Source: G965205255 sp965205255 (GTDB lineage Bacteria; Pseudomonadota; Gammaproteobacteria; Pseudomonadales; Endozoicomonadaceae). From it: a stretch of 64,000 nt of DNA. The stretch's first letter is position 1, and each line of letters starts with the position of its first letter. Positions 19,299 to 29,396 of the stretch are shown here, piece by piece. Below the pieces are notes generated by a model. It did not search any database. It was not told the DNA's origin and worked only from the letters and a program-made list of their open reading frames with translations. The position numbers were made by a program, and so were the translations under genes. The stretch is from the NCBI GenBank assembly GCA_965205255.1, contig OZ242051.1:434001-498000 (forward strand), given 5' to 3'.

Positions 19299-22200
19299 TC
19301 ACCATGGATAATATGCTTCATTAAATGGGTTTAAAGGTGTAAAAATATCTGGAATAAATTCCATTTTACCTTCGAACACTTTAACTTGACCAAGCCATCT
19401 TATTTTGCTCATAGGGATTTCTGATAAAAATTGCACCTCCCCCGATTGGCTAGCATCATAAGGCGCATTTATTCCTTTTAATATATCGTCGCTTAAAGAG
19501 TTAAATCTAATTACAGGTAATCCCTCTGCTGCAATTCCATAAACATTCATCATATCATGTGCATCACCACCAGTAGATGCTACCGTAGCACTTAATATCC
19601 CATCCTTATTCATATATTCTGTGGCGGAAATAGCCCAAGGAACTACACTGTCTGCATGCATGTCACCATCAATAATTAGTTTATTTATATCTTTAGACGT
19701 AAAATTTTCTGATAAAGCTTCTCTAATTTCAGGTCGTATTCGAAATCCTCCATCTTCTTCTAACTCAAAATAACTCCTGGAATCTACTCTTATAGCTTTC
19801 TGTAGATCTGTTGAAGCATAATCTATAGCATTAAGTAATGGAGGAATATAGATAGATTCATCACCCTCATAATTATGATCACCTTCTGGCATACCTCCAT
19901 CACTATCTTCTGAATCTGAATCGCATGTATTATGCACCAACACTTGATCTTTACCCACAAAGTACTGGTGCTTCCGATAAATCTCCAAGTTATACACGGC
20001 GACAGGAACATCTTTTGTTCCATAACTCATCCCGCAATGATTATCCTTTCCTAGGTCACACACCAATCGCACCTGATCCCCTGTAGCACTGATCAGTTGA
20101 TCTTTCGGTGACACATTCAGGATTGACTCAAATACCTTTTTATTAGCTACATAAAATTTATGATTTGGGGTAGCCGTTACTTTACTGACTTTTCCCGTTT
20201 TCAGGTCTTTAAAGGTATACGTACGCACCTCTGGTACATGTCGTTCAAAGGTAGATATCACAGGGCTGTGATGGTTTTTATTGATATTAAGATAAGTGGT
20301 ATTCACTGTCCTAGATTTAATGGTAGTAATATGCCTATGCACATTATTGATTCCAAATTCCTTAATGGTGACAGGCACCCATCCTTGCTTCTGTTGTTCC
20401 CGTTGCCATTTCCTGACCATCGATTTGGGGCGCAGCATGTCCATGTGCTCGGTGCAACGCAGTACGGTCGTTCCATTGCGATTACTGGCTCTTCTGCATT
20501 CCGGGATGCTTTTATCAACGTACGATGCCTTATAAGGAAAATCGTCTGTGTAGATAAAGTCTACCTCTTCCCAGGTTTTAGGGGTAATGGCCGTGGAGTC
20601 ATAGGATGTTTTTTGTTTGGTATGTTTACTTTTAGTATCCACACTGCCTGTTAATACATATTCACCTAACTGAATATCTTTAATTGATTTATTTGTAATT
20701 CCATGAGTATTTGCAGTAGCAGTAGCAGTAGCAGTAGCAGTAGCAGTAGCAGTAGCAGTAGCAACAAGAGTCTTACCTGTAAAACAACCTGAGGTTGCAG
20801 GCTCAGCATCACCTATTTCTGCTGACTCTCCTGTGTTGAAGCCATCACCAAAACCACCTATTCCGGCACCGACTCCTGCTCCAATCGCCACATAACTTAA
20901 GGTATCAATGGTTTGACCATTACCTTTTGTGGCATAACCCATAATCATCGCCGCAGTGGCTGTACCTGTTGCGGTGATGGCCAGTACTGCTGTCGTAACC
21001 GCAGCCACCTTACTTAGTGTACTGGCTGAGGAATAAATACTCTCAGCAGCAGAACCTACCGACTCAACATCACCGCCGATAGCTGTTGCAATTCCCACAA
21101 CGGCTGAACTGATACCCAATCCCAGAGCTGCCTTATTATGCCCCTGTTTAGCTTCTATACGAGAAGCAATATCAAGCGAAGATGATGTAACCGTACCAAT
21201 ACCGAGTGCGACTAGCCCAGGATTTTCTGTGATGACTCCACCAACGATCATGGCCACACCGGCAACCTCACCTACAATATCCAAGGCCCATCCCAGCCAA
21301 GACGGCATATGCCCGGACGGATCTCCATACATCACCGGATTATTCTTCGCAAAGATATAGCCGTTAAACCCGCCTTTTCCGAACGGTGAGGCACTGTCCA
21401 TGCTCATAAAACGTCGCATCACCGGATTATAGGCACGGTGATATCCCTGCCCTAAAAACTGGTAACCGCTGGCCGGATCTTTCAACTCACCATCAAAGCC
21501 CCAGAGGTTCTGCTCTAACAGTGGCGTGACTTTCCCTGACTCCGTTTTGGACGCACTACCTGCACGTCCTTCGATCCCGTATGGCGTATACAGGCGTGAA
21601 TCCCCCAAGCTTACTTTGCCCGCCGAATCAACCATTGCCTCACTCAGCACACTGCCACTTTGGTCGGTGATCGTATAATGGGTGGTGCCATCTGGGGTAA
21701 TTTCACCAATACGTCCGGCTCCATACAATACGGTCGTAGTCTTACCTCCCTGCTCCAGCGCACTGAGCCCTGCAGCACCATATTCAAAATATAACGGTGC
21801 CTGACCCGGAGCACTCTCTTTCACCTGAACATGAGCACCGTTATACAGATAACGGACGGTGCCTTGTTTAGTATTGACACTGGCCATCTGATCAAAAGGG
21901 GTATAAGTAATAAACTGGTTGTGTTCGTTAGTGGTAATATTTCCGTCGTTATCATAGCGCAAAGTGGCACTCTGTCCGTAGGCAGAATTACTGTTCGTAT
22001 AATTGCGCAACCGTATGGGGTCTGTGCTGTCAAAGTGATAGGTGGTAGTGTTGGTCTGTGGTCCCTTCGCACTCAGCACATCCGTGGCTACTGTTTTAAT
22101 GTTGTTCCATTCATCAAACGTATAATGCTGATCCTTAATGGTATTGCCTATATTATCCTTCGGACACAGTGAGCCGTTGCAGGTATAGTTCAGCAGATTG

Positions 22201-25200
22201 TTGATACTGTCATATTGATACTGCTCTGTGGTACTTGTTCCACCTGAAGAATGCACTCTTGAGGTCAGATCACCATCCTGCAAATAATGGAACTGATAGT
22301 CCGCCACCTGGTTCAGATGATTATTCTGCATTACCCCGGTCTGATACGCCGATAACTGCCCCAGAGTATTGTAGGTATAGGCGGTTTTCACCGGCCCTTT
22401 CACCAACTGAATAAGCCGACCGGCAAGATCATAAGTAAAGTTTTCCAAAGACTTGCCCTGACGATCCACACGGCTCAACTGTCCCAGATCATCATAATGA
22501 TACAACGCCTGTTGCTGTCCCTGACGGGTGACACTGACCGGACGGCCGGCCTGCGTATACTGGTAATCTTCCGTAAAAGCAGGCAGAGTATCGCCGGCTA
22601 TCGCACCGGTAGTATGGGTAGATAACTGCAATAATCGGCCGTTATCCGCATACTGGTAATCCGTTGTTCCGGTTTTATCCTGACGGCTGACCAATGCATT
22701 AGTGACCATATCATAAGACAAAGTAACTTTGTCCTCCGGATGATCAACCACCGATTGCGTCACCACCTCGCCCCAGTCATTATACGTATAATGCATATGC
22801 GCACTATTGGGTGTTATATAATCTGTGAGCTCACCCACTTTGTTATACGTATAGTGCCAACTATGCCCCAAAACATCCGTGCTTTTGATCAGCTCGTTAA
22901 AAGCATTATATTCACGTTGTCCCAGTGTGACATCCTTGCCAGAGGTGGCATTACCGACACTAATCAGATTATTGTTACTGTCATAGTGATAGGTTTGCAC
23001 AGCCCCATTGGGTAGTGTTTTGCTGATCGCTCTGCCTTTTGCATCATAAGCGAAATGCGTCACATGACCGTCAGTATCCGTTGCTACTAATACCTGATGC
23101 GCTGCATTATAGGTGGCATAACCGGCATTATACCAAGCTTTTGCCGTAATAGCCTGACGCAACCAGCCTTGCAACCAAACAGTGTCAAAGGGTTTCCCGG
23201 CAGCAATATCGCTGGAAAGATGCGCCTGAAGCTCACTTTTCAGGTCACCGGCATAAAGTGGTTGCCCCTTATCATTGCTGATGGCCGGATCCAGACTGAA
23301 CAGATAAGTGGCTACTTTGTCCCCGCGGGCATCGGTCTGGCTGACGGATAAATGCCGCGCTTGGCAGGCATGTGCAACACCATTGACCGTACACAGACTC
23401 GCACCACTGACTGTGGCATCCACCGGTAATAGCGCATAGCTGTAACTGCGCCGTGTCAGAGCATCCACCCCAACAATACCGGCCTGACCTCTGAAATTGG
23501 ACTTGCCAATGAAACGCCCTAAGGCATCATAATGGTAAGTGGTTATAAAACGTTGTAGCTTACCCACTTCATTGGTGTCATACGCTGTCGTCTGAGCAAT
23601 CTTTCCATCGGCATTATAGGTTTGTGATGACACTGTATCCCAGCTACCCGGTACCGCCTTACCCTGACTGTTCACCTGTTCAGCCTGTGTCGTTAACATC
23701 CGTCCTGCACCATCATATGTCTTTTGAAGCTGATAACCATTAGGCGCAGTTACCGTCACACTGTTACCACCGACATCAGACTGATAGGCATAACTTGCAA
23801 CCAACTGATGACTGGTGCCGTAATCAGCCACTACTTTGATGACCCGTCCTAGGGCATCATATGCATAGGCCGTTTTATTACCCAGCGCATCCACACTCAT
23901 CAGCGTCTGCCCTGTTACCATGCTGGTGTAGGTCTTAACCACAGGCGTTGTAATACCACCTGTTACCGCCGTTATCTGTGCACTTTTAATGTTGACTGGG
24001 AATTGTTTACCCCATAATGTCAGCTGCTGATTATCGCTATAGGTAATCGACTTACTAAGCGAATCAGCCGTGCTCGCTACATTAGTCAGCACCATTGCAC
24101 TTGGCATACCGTAATCAGGTTGCGTTTGCAGGTGATGAAAAGTGAATGACTCGGTTAGTCCGGCTGTCCATACGCCGGGGGTTTTCTGATACAGCGTGCT
24201 GCTGCTGGCAGGCAGAGTCACCCCTACCGGCATTGCTTTATCTTTTGAAGGCAATGTCTGCCAGCTGATCTTCGTTTGGGTTGGTAGTACTGCCGGGGTG
24301 CCCGGTAACGTCGCCGGTGTCGTCGTCTGCGTGATGATATTGTTCACAAACCCATTGGCATCGGCCGGCGCATACTGATTCGTGATGATGGTGCCATCTT
24401 CTTTTGTGGTTTTTAACACGTTGCCCTGATTATCATACTCATAGCTACTGCTGTGCTCTACCGGCGCCAGAGTCTGTCCACCCAACCCCTGCGTATCGAC
24501 GGAGGTAGCCCCGAAAGCCTTAGTGGTAATCTTTGTAGCCAAAGAGTAGTTGGCTGGCAGTGAACTTATCGTACTGTTCAGCCAGTTAGGATACTGGTAA
24601 TCCACCTCACTGATCAGCTTATGTGAACCTGGTGAATAAAGCTTCTGCTTCAAAATGAGATGATACTTATTGTACGTGGTGATAGCACTTGACCCGTCAT
24701 TATTTGTTACCTGGGTCTGGTAGGTATAATTATCTGGACGCATATACAAGTTATCAACATCGTGCTGGTACACAATGCCTGCCGCATAACCTGAAAAATT
24801 GTGCCCGTTACCCAGCCCGTAGGTATAATCTGTCCTGAGCATCGGCTGATTAAATCCGGGCGTAACGAAATGAGACTTGACTACATGCAATTGTAAAACA
24901 GGGCCGCCTGTCGGAACAGGGATAGTCGTATATTGTAATACTTCACTTGCGCCTGTTGAATAATTAATATTGGTTATTAACCCGGAAACCCCAGATATTT
25001 CAGCATACTTGAAGGCTACCTGTGTTTTGCCATCTGCAAAAAGAATATTTTGCAGATGAGCATTGCTAATAACCACTTTCACTGTATTCATACTGCCATC
25101 AGCTTGCAAGCTGTGTACTTGTATTCCGGTATTAGCATAGTCAACGTTTAATAACGTTTTACCACTGTCATCAGTGATCGACCCAAGAAGGACGGCGGTT

Positions 25201-25877
25201 TGTACCCCGTTATAGTGGAAATACAGGCTATCACCCCGAGCATTTTCCAATCGCACCACATTCCCATCACTGTTAAAGAACTCTTCACTACCATCTTTAT
25301 GGGTCACGATCAGCAGATATTTGCCGGAAGGATCACCTCGCAAATGCACCGTGTCTAATTTATGGTACTTAATAGACGGTATATTACTCGACCATGTGAG
25401 CATATAGTTGCCACCTGTCGACAATTGCAACATTTTTGTCTCTTTATCATAATGAGATAAAGTACCGCTCCAACCAAAACCATAACCACTGTTTTTCTGA
25501 CTACTACTACTGTAATGAAGGCCGTAGTTATAATTAGGACCAAAACCACCATTGCCATAGACTTTACCCAAAGAGGCATTAAAACTATACGCCCCTGTTC
25601 TTCCATCAACACTACCGCTGTACATAGAAGAAAAATTAAAGGCATTACTGGTAATCGTACTTTGTCCACCTGCTGTGTGGCCTGCAGTAAAAGCTTTATT
25701 ATTGCCTGAGTTTGATGAAGGTGAGTGCTTGGACTCCCCCTCCTTCCGGTGCTGATCTGAGCCGTGAAGCCCGTGTGCAATCTGATGAATTTGATCGGCC
25801 ATCACATACTGCGAGGACAGCAGCATGGATAGTAAAGTAAAGATTATCAATATTGATCTATTTGTTTTTTTAAACAT
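19299..25877 (-). CDS. Exported RHS-repeat toxin with Hint domain and cholera-toxin-like tip, copy 3
   Basis: This 2192-residue protein starts at the ATG at 25877 and has the same domain order as copy 1. It carries 8 hexamer units, the longest of the three. Its sequence is a mosaic. It shares GCFTGKT, GAGVGAGIGG, GDGFNTGES and QKTYDGAGRML with copy 1, but VSLGDSRLY, TAVTGGITTP, QLHVVKS and SQKNSGYG with copy 2. The tip is intact. Unlike copies 1 and 2 it has no exported-protein partner upstream; IS4-like debris lies there instead. Confidence 0.9.
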   Translation of the reverse strand: MFKKTNRSILIIFTLLSMLLSSQYVMADQIHQIAHGLHGSDQHRKEGESKHSPSSNSGNNKAFTAGHTAGGQSTITSNAFNFSSMYSGSVDGRTGAYSFNASLGKVYGNGGFGPNYNYGLHYSSSSQKNSGYGFGWSGTLSHYDKETKMLQLSTGGNYMLTWSSNIPSIKYHKLDTVHLRGDPSGKYLLIVTHKDGSEEFFNSDGNVVRLENARGDSLYFHYNGVQTAVLLGSITDDSGKTLLNVDYANTGIQVHSLQADGSMNTVKVVISNAHLQNILFADGKTQVAFKYAEISGVSGLITNINYSTGASEVLQYTTIPVPTGGPVLQLHVVKSHFVTPGFNQPMLRTDYTYGLGNGHNFSGYAAGIVYQHDVDNLYMRPDNYTYQTQVTNNDGSSAITTYNKYHLILKQKLYSPGSHKLISEVDYQYPNWLNSTISSLPANYSLATKITTKAFGATSVDTQGLGGQTLAPVEHSSSYEYDNQGNVLKTTKEDGTIITNQYAPADANGFVNNIITQTTTPATLPGTPAVLPTQTKISWQTLPSKDKAMPVGVTLPASSSTLYQKTPGVWTAGLTESFTFHHLQTQPDYGMPSAMVLTNVASTADSLSKSITYSDNQQLTLWGKQFPVNIKSAQITAVTGGITTPVVKTYTSMVTGQTLMSVDALGNKTAYAYDALGRVIKVVADYGTSHQLVASYAYQSDVGGNSVTVTAPNGYQLQKTYDGAGRMLTTQAEQVNSQGKAVPGSWDTVSSQTYNADGKIAQTTAYDTNEVGKLQRFITTYHYDALGRFIGKSNFRGQAGIVGVDALTRRSYSYALLPVDATVSGASLCTVNGVAHACQARHLSVSQTDARGDKVATYLFSLDPAISNDKGQPLYAGDLKSELQAHLSSDIAAGKPFDTVWLQGWLRQAITAKAWYNAGYATYNAAHQVLVATDTDGHVTHFAYDAKGRAISKTLPNGAVQTYHYDSNNNLISVGNATSGKDVTLGQREYNAFNELIKSTDVLGHSWHYTYNKVGELTDYITPNSAHMHYTYNDWGEVVTQSVVDHPEDKVTLSYDMVTNALVSRQDKTGTTDYQYADNGRLLQLSTHTTGAIAGDTLPAFTEDYQYTQAGRPVSVTRQGQQQALYHYDDLGQLSRVDRQGKSLENFTYDLAGRLIQLVKGPVKTAYTYNTLGQLSAYQTGVMQNNHLNQVADYQFHYLQDGDLTSRVHSSGGTSTTEQYQYDSINNLLNYTCNGSLCPKDNIGNTIKDQHYTFDEWNNIKTVATDVLSAKGPQTNTTTYHFDSTDPIRLRNYTNSNSAYGQSATLRYDNDGNITTNEHNQFITYTPFDQMASVNTKQGTVRYLYNGAHVQVKESAPGQAPLYFEYGAAGLSALEQGGKTTTVLYGAGRIGEITPDGTTHYTITDQSGSVLSEAMVDSAGKVSLGDSRLYTPYGIEGRAGSASKTESGKVTPLLEQNLWGFDGELKDPASGYQFLGQGYHRAYNPVMRRFMSMDSASPFGKGGFNGYIFAKNNPVMYGDPSGHMPSWLGWALDIVGEVAGVAMIVGGVITENPGLVALGIGTVTSSSLDIASRIEAKQGHNKAALGLGISSAVVGIATAIGGDVESVGSAAESIYSSASTLSKVAAVTTAVLAITATGTATAAMIMGYATKGNGQTIDTLSYVAIGAGVGAGIGGFGDGFNTGESAEIGDAEPATSGCFTGKTLVATATATATATATATATANTHGITNKSIKDIQLGEYVLTGSVDTKSKHTKQKTSYDSTAITPKTWEEVDFIYTDDFPYKASYVDKSIPECRRASNRNGTTVLRCTEHMDMLRPKSMVRKWQREQQKQGWVPVTIKEFGINNVHRHITTIKSRTVNTTYLNINKNHHSPVISTFERHVPEVRTYTFKDLKTGKVSKVTATPNHKFYVANKKVFESILNVSPKDQLISATGDQVRLVCDLGKDNHCGMSYGTKDVPVAVYNLEIYRKHQYFVGKDQVLVHNTCDSDSEDSDGGMPEGDHNYEGDESIYIPPLLNAIDYASTDLQKAIRVDSRSYFELEEDGGFRIRPEIREALSENFTSKDINKLIIDGDMHADSVVPWAISATEYMNKDGILSATVASTGGDAHDMMNVYGIAAEGLPVIRFNSLSDDILKGINAPYDASQSGEVQFLSEIPMSKIRWLGQVKVFEGKMEFIPDIFTPLNPFNEAYYPW
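20713..20760 (-). repeat. Hexanucleotide tandem repeat in Hint domain, 8 units
   Basis: Eight perfect GCAGTA units lie at the same position as in the other two RHS genes. Confidence 0.95.
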
Positions 25878-26133
25878 CAAAAACAACGCCTTTATCTCAA
25901 AAAAGTAGTCGGGGCAAAATGCAGGGGAGCATATAAAATAATTGTCGTTTTCTTGGGAATGCTGTATTACAATACAGCAGACAGTTTATGACTAATTGAA
26001 CTCCATGAGCATCATCTGTAACTATTTTGAATTCAAGACAGAAGACAAATGATGTAAGACATAGTAAACAAAATTATGAAGTAAATGTCCAGAATAAAAG
26101 CTACAAAGTACGTTTACTACAGCACTACTGTCT

Positions 26134-26484
26134 GTGTTGATGGTTTTTCAGGGCAAAGCAACGTTCAGAAACATGAGCCTCTACTGTGAGATGATCGAAA
26201 AACGTCTGAGTCGTTGGTATTGGCGAATCTTCGATGTGACAGACTTTAACTTCCGTTTGCTTACTGAGCAGTTAGCAGGGAAAAGAATACTGATTGCAAC
26301 TATTGATACCGGTTTTATGGAAAAAAGCGGTAGAAAGCCAGAAGGTCTGGCCACGTTTCATAATGGTAAAACTGGGGCTTGTGAGCGTGGTTTTGAGTTG
26401 TCTTCAGTCAGTATTAACGACCTTCAGGCCAACACTACCTATCACTTGGGCGCTCGGCAAACACTGGACCATCCCGATTTGCTC
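26134..26484 (+). pseudogene. IS4-like DDE transposase fragment
   Basis: The open frame contains ILIATIDTGFMEKSGRKPEG followed by LATFHNGKTGACERGFELSS and YHLGARQTL. This resembles the first catalytic Asp region of IS4-type transposases (ID.S...KSGK..pG). Both ends are missing, and the frame runs into a palindromic element at 26485. A more decayed relative lies at 41052-41387, and the start of the same sequence lies upstream of RHS copy 2. Confidence 0.6.
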
Positions 26485-26557
26485 TGGTCTAATGGAACCG
26501 GGCACTTAATTGACAGAAAATATTTGTTAATAAAGGAAAGTGTTCAGTTCCATGGGC
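26485..26557. repeat. Palindromic element, copy 3
   Basis: The arms TGGTCTAATGGAACCGGGCAC and GTGTTCAGTTCCATGGGCT flank the same AT-rich centre as at 8863 and 18670. No IS256 fragment follows here, so the palindrome is a separate unit. Confidence 0.6.
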
Positions 26558-26673
26558 TCAGTTGAAAAATTAGATGCAACAGAAAAACTACTAATGTTGT
26601 GACTTTTACATAAGCAAAAATCAATAAGTGACATGCTGTTTTTAGGCAACACTCATCATGTACACAAAGCAAA

Positions 26674-26904
26674 TCAAAGTACGGGTTTGATCCACTGAAA
26701 ATTATCATTGATTCGGGTAAACAACCCTGACTTTATTTTCTCCCAAGTGGACTCAAAAAACACATTGATAGCACTTTTAAACTCCATGGCTGAACAGAAA
26801 AAGACATTATTTCTCACCTGTTCATTCATTACCTTCCAACACCGCCCTACCGGATTTAGATTCGGCCTGTACAACAGCAGTATAATGCTTATAGGTTCTG
26901 CCAT
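26674..26904 (-). pseudogene. IS630-family transposase C-terminal fragment
   Basis: 76 codons include LLYRPNLNPVGRCWKVMNEQV and RINDNFQWI. These match the terminal catalytic block of IS630/Tc1-type transposases (PPYSPNLNPIERLWKVM). The N-terminal half is absent or unrecognisable in 26905-27079, which is otherwise AT-rich and empty. Confidence 0.7.
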
Positions 26905-27079
26905 CAGCTTTGTTACAAATATGCCTTATCACAACCACGTCACAACACTAATTACTACTTTCCCTGTTTGCGGACTATGGTCCATACCAAGCAAAAGGTA
27001 TACTGAAAGTACCTAATATTTGATAAAAAGCTAGATGAAATAAAACAAAAAAACAACAACTCCAAACAGGTTTTCTGGC

Positions 27080-27970
27080 TCAGCAAGTCAATTGTTGACA
27101 TATTTTAACCTTCTTGAAAGGCGAGTTAGAAAAACCTTTGTCTCGGCATGTTGTAATGTAATCGGTTAGTCCAGCCATTTTTTTTGCATGCTCATACGTG
27201 AAACCAGCATAAACGGATGACAGCCCTTTATCAAAAGCAATATTAATCAACGTCACAACCATATGGTGGTATAACATACAGTCTGAATATTCATTCATAA
27301 TAGCGTTTTCAGCTAATATTAAAGTTTCACCCTTTATTCCATAACAGCTATAAGCGACCATTTTGCCATTTAATTTGTAAGTCATCATATCAAAAGGAAA
27401 CAGCACACACTTTACATATATCTGTAAATGAGCTAATCCCGCTATTAATATACTGTCATTTATTCGGTTACATTTTTCCCAAGTTAAAGACCAGAATTCT
27501 TTTTTGAATAACAGTGAATAAAAACAGTTTTGCTCACCCATTGTCACAGAAAATCTCTTACCACAAAAATGTTTCTTAAGGGTGGAAGTCAAACGTTTCC
27601 GTAAATTTCTACTGGAAGAAGCCAGGTATTCGTTATAACTTCGATGATTTCTGATATACAACCCCATATGCTTGTCATAACGCTCAAGATCTGTCAGATT
27701 ATAAATTCCCTTATAAATAGCAAAACTAAACACATACCATAAAACTGTATACACAGGAGATAAAATATAATAGTAGCCATCTACACAAAGATCACCGATA
27801 AATCTGCCTGTGACACTATATAAAAGCTTGTTTAACATAAAAGAACAGAGCTTATAAATAAAGATACAGGGAATAAAAGTTAAAACAATAAAAAGAGTGA
27901 TAACACCCCACATTAGACCATAAGATCGGTTTTTAGGAGGTGGCGTATCTATTTCAATAGAATAACTCAA
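27080..27970 (-). CDS. Membrane-anchored GNAT-like acyltransferase candidate
   Basis: I choose a TTG start at 27970, because GGAGGG sits exactly 6 bases upstream (27977-27982). The frame extends to 28069 but has no ATG there, and the first ATG (27913) lies inside the first hydrophobic segment. The product is about 296 residues. Hydrophobic segments near the N terminus (GLMWGVITLFIVLTFIPCIF and SPVYTVLWYVFSFAIY) suggest a membrane anchor. The C-terminal half (KLNGKMVAYSCYGI, then LYHHMVVTLINIAFDKGLSS and YAGFTYEHAKKMAG) looks like a GNAT-type acyltransferase fold, but this is pattern matching by eye. It is the last gene of the metabolic cluster, 120 bases after the aldolase-like gene. Confidence 0.6.
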   Translation of the reverse strand: MSYSIEIDTPPPKNRSYGLMWGVITLFIVLTFIPCIFIYKLCSFMLNKLLYSVTGRFIGDLCVDGYYYILSPVYTVLWYVFSFAIYKGIYNLTDLERYDKHMGLYIRNHRSYNEYLASSSRNLRKRLTSTLKKHFCGKRFSVTMGEQNCFYSLLFKKEFWSLTWEKCNRINDSILIAGLAHLQIYVKCVLFPFDMMTYKLNGKMVAYSCYGIKGETLILAENAIMNEYSDCMLYHHMVVTLINIAFDKGLSSVYAGFTYEHAKKMAGLTDYITTCRDKGFSNSPFKKVKICQQLTC

Positions 27971-28090
27971 AAAAAACCCTCCAAAGTCATATTTGAAACT
28001 AAAACTAAAACTGCAATGACAGTTAAAGCTGAATACCCAAAAAAAATGACGTTGAATAAAACCAATCAAACAATAAGCGGGCTTCGAAAA

Positions 28091-28708
28091 CTAGTTTTTC
28101 ATCTTTGCATTTTGCGAGTAATACCTTTTATAAACAAAATGCATTAACGCTGATTCTATCCAGCATATAGGCTTACCTCCCCCAATAGCTTTTGTTTTAA
28201 TTAACGCCATTGAGTTTTTATTTAATACAAAAGAAACCGCAAAAATATCATCTTCTGAACAAGCTGCACAAATAGCTCCATCATTCTGAAGAAATACTGC
28301 ATTGCGATTTCTTATGCCTGAAACCACCTTACCCGTATTATTGCTATTAACTACTTTTGCATTAACTCCTATCAGCTGAGCAAAATCGTCCAAAACAGGT
28401 TTGACCTTCTTTCCAAAACGAGAAATTGTCATCAATGCAGGGGTATGGCAGTGAGCAATAATATTAAAATCCGGGTTTTTTTTATAAAGTTCGGAATGCA
28501 ACTGATAACCTGACAACTCTTCAGGCACAGCTGTGCCAATCGCAACCCTTATACTTTTATTTTCATCCGAAAACATTTTACGCTCAGTTAATGGAACGCA
28601 TATCATCTGCTCACCTGAACGTATACTTAACGTATATCTTTCAGGGTCAATTAACTGATGGTGTGAGAGCTTACCCACTAACTCGTACATTTTTTTTTCT
28701 GGATCCAA
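28091..28708 (-). CDS. Class II aldolase/adducin-family protein with altered metal site
   Basis: This 205-residue protein starts at TTG with AAGG 8 bases upstream; an ATG at 28690 is the alternative. The family metal-binding motif is visible as IIAHCHTPALM (two His). The usual third His in the ...NHG... block appears as LQNDGAI, so one zinc ligand is Asp or missing. It retains FAQLIG and the SEDDIFAVSF helix. It directly follows a second, canonical class II aldolase (gap 39 bases), so the two may form one enzyme or act in sequence. Similar proteins with an NG or DG in this place occur in the family, and their activity cannot be read from sequence. Confidence 0.75.
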   Translation of the reverse strand: MDPEKKMYELVGKLSHHQLIDPERYTLSIRSGEQMICVPLTERKMFSDENKSIRVAIGTAVPEELSGYQLHSELYKKNPDFNIIAHCHTPALMTISRFGKKVKPVLDDFAQLIGVNAKVVNSNNTGKVVSGIRNRNAVFLQNDGAICAACSEDDIFAVSFVLNKNSMALIKTKAIGGGKPICWIESALMHFVYKRYYSQNAKMKN

Positions 28709-28747
28709 AATTACAACCTTGATTTATCTGTTTATCCGATAATAAGA

Positions 28748-29380
28748 CTAACTTACATCAAGATAATATTCGTGCATTCTTTCAACGGAAAATACTTTAT
28801 CGGTTTTTTTCCTGAATGAGTTTTCAATAAACGCCTGCGCTGCACTTTCGAGAGTTAAGGCAACCTTCACTGCATCATCAATATCTTTACCAGTACAAAT
28901 TACCCCATGGTTAGCCAACAGGCAACTTTTGTGACCTTTTAGTGCAGCCATCGTCACTTTAGTTAGCTTTTTGGTGCCAGGTAATGCATATTTACCACAC
29001 TTAACTTCATTACCACCTAGTATCATTTTCCAGTCAGGGTTATTAACCGGTATTGATTGTCTAGCTGCCGCAACAGCTGATGCAACTGGCTGATGGGTAT
29101 GAATAACTGCTCCTGTTTCATTATCCATGCGATAAGCGGCTGCATGAATACGTTTTTCTTCAGAGGGTTTATGCTTACCTGTATATGACATGCTGTTAAT
29201 ATCCATTAATACAATATCATCAGGCACCATGGTCTCATAACGACGACCACTTGGAGTTATCAACATCGTTTCACTGTCGACACGAATACTAATATTACCC
29301 CAAGTTCTGGCAATTAACCCAATTTTTATTAAATGTAGCGCCATCTGAATAATTTGCTGTTTTTTATCACTAAAACTCAT
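28748..29380 (-). CDS. Class II aldolase, L-fuculose-phosphate aldolase type
   Basis: This 210-residue protein starts at the ATG at 29380, with GAGG 6 bases upstream; a GTG at 29392 is in frame. The motifs are those of zinc class II aldolases: GLIARTWGNISIR, LITPSGR, the catalytic-Glu region EEKRIHAAAYR, VIHTHQPVASAVA (zinc His pair) and LLANHGVICTG (third zinc His). Such enzymes cleave a sugar 1-phosphate into dihydroxyacetone phosphate and an aldehyde. The substrate here is unknown. It lies 16 bases after the aminotransferase stop, clearly in one operon. Confidence 0.85.
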   Translation of the reverse strand: MSFSDKKQQIIQMALHLIKIGLIARTWGNISIRVDSETMLITPSGRRYETMVPDDIVLMDINSMSYTGKHKPSEEKRIHAAAYRMDNETGAVIHTHQPVASAVAAARQSIPVNNPDWKMILGGNEVKCGKYALPGTKKLTKVTMAALKGHKSCLLANHGVICTGKDIDDAVKVALTLESAAQAFIENSFRKKTDKVFSVERMHEYYLDVS

Positions 29381-29396
29381 CCACTGCCTCACAAAA

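Larger units (their letters stand above)
25878..27079. other. IS graveyard downstream of the RHS block
   Basis: These 1,202 bases upstream of RHS copy 3 hold an IS4-like fragment (26134-26484), a palindromic element (26485-26557), about 115 unassigned bases and an IS630 C-terminal fragment (26674-26904). No intact gene is visible. Confidence 0.7.
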
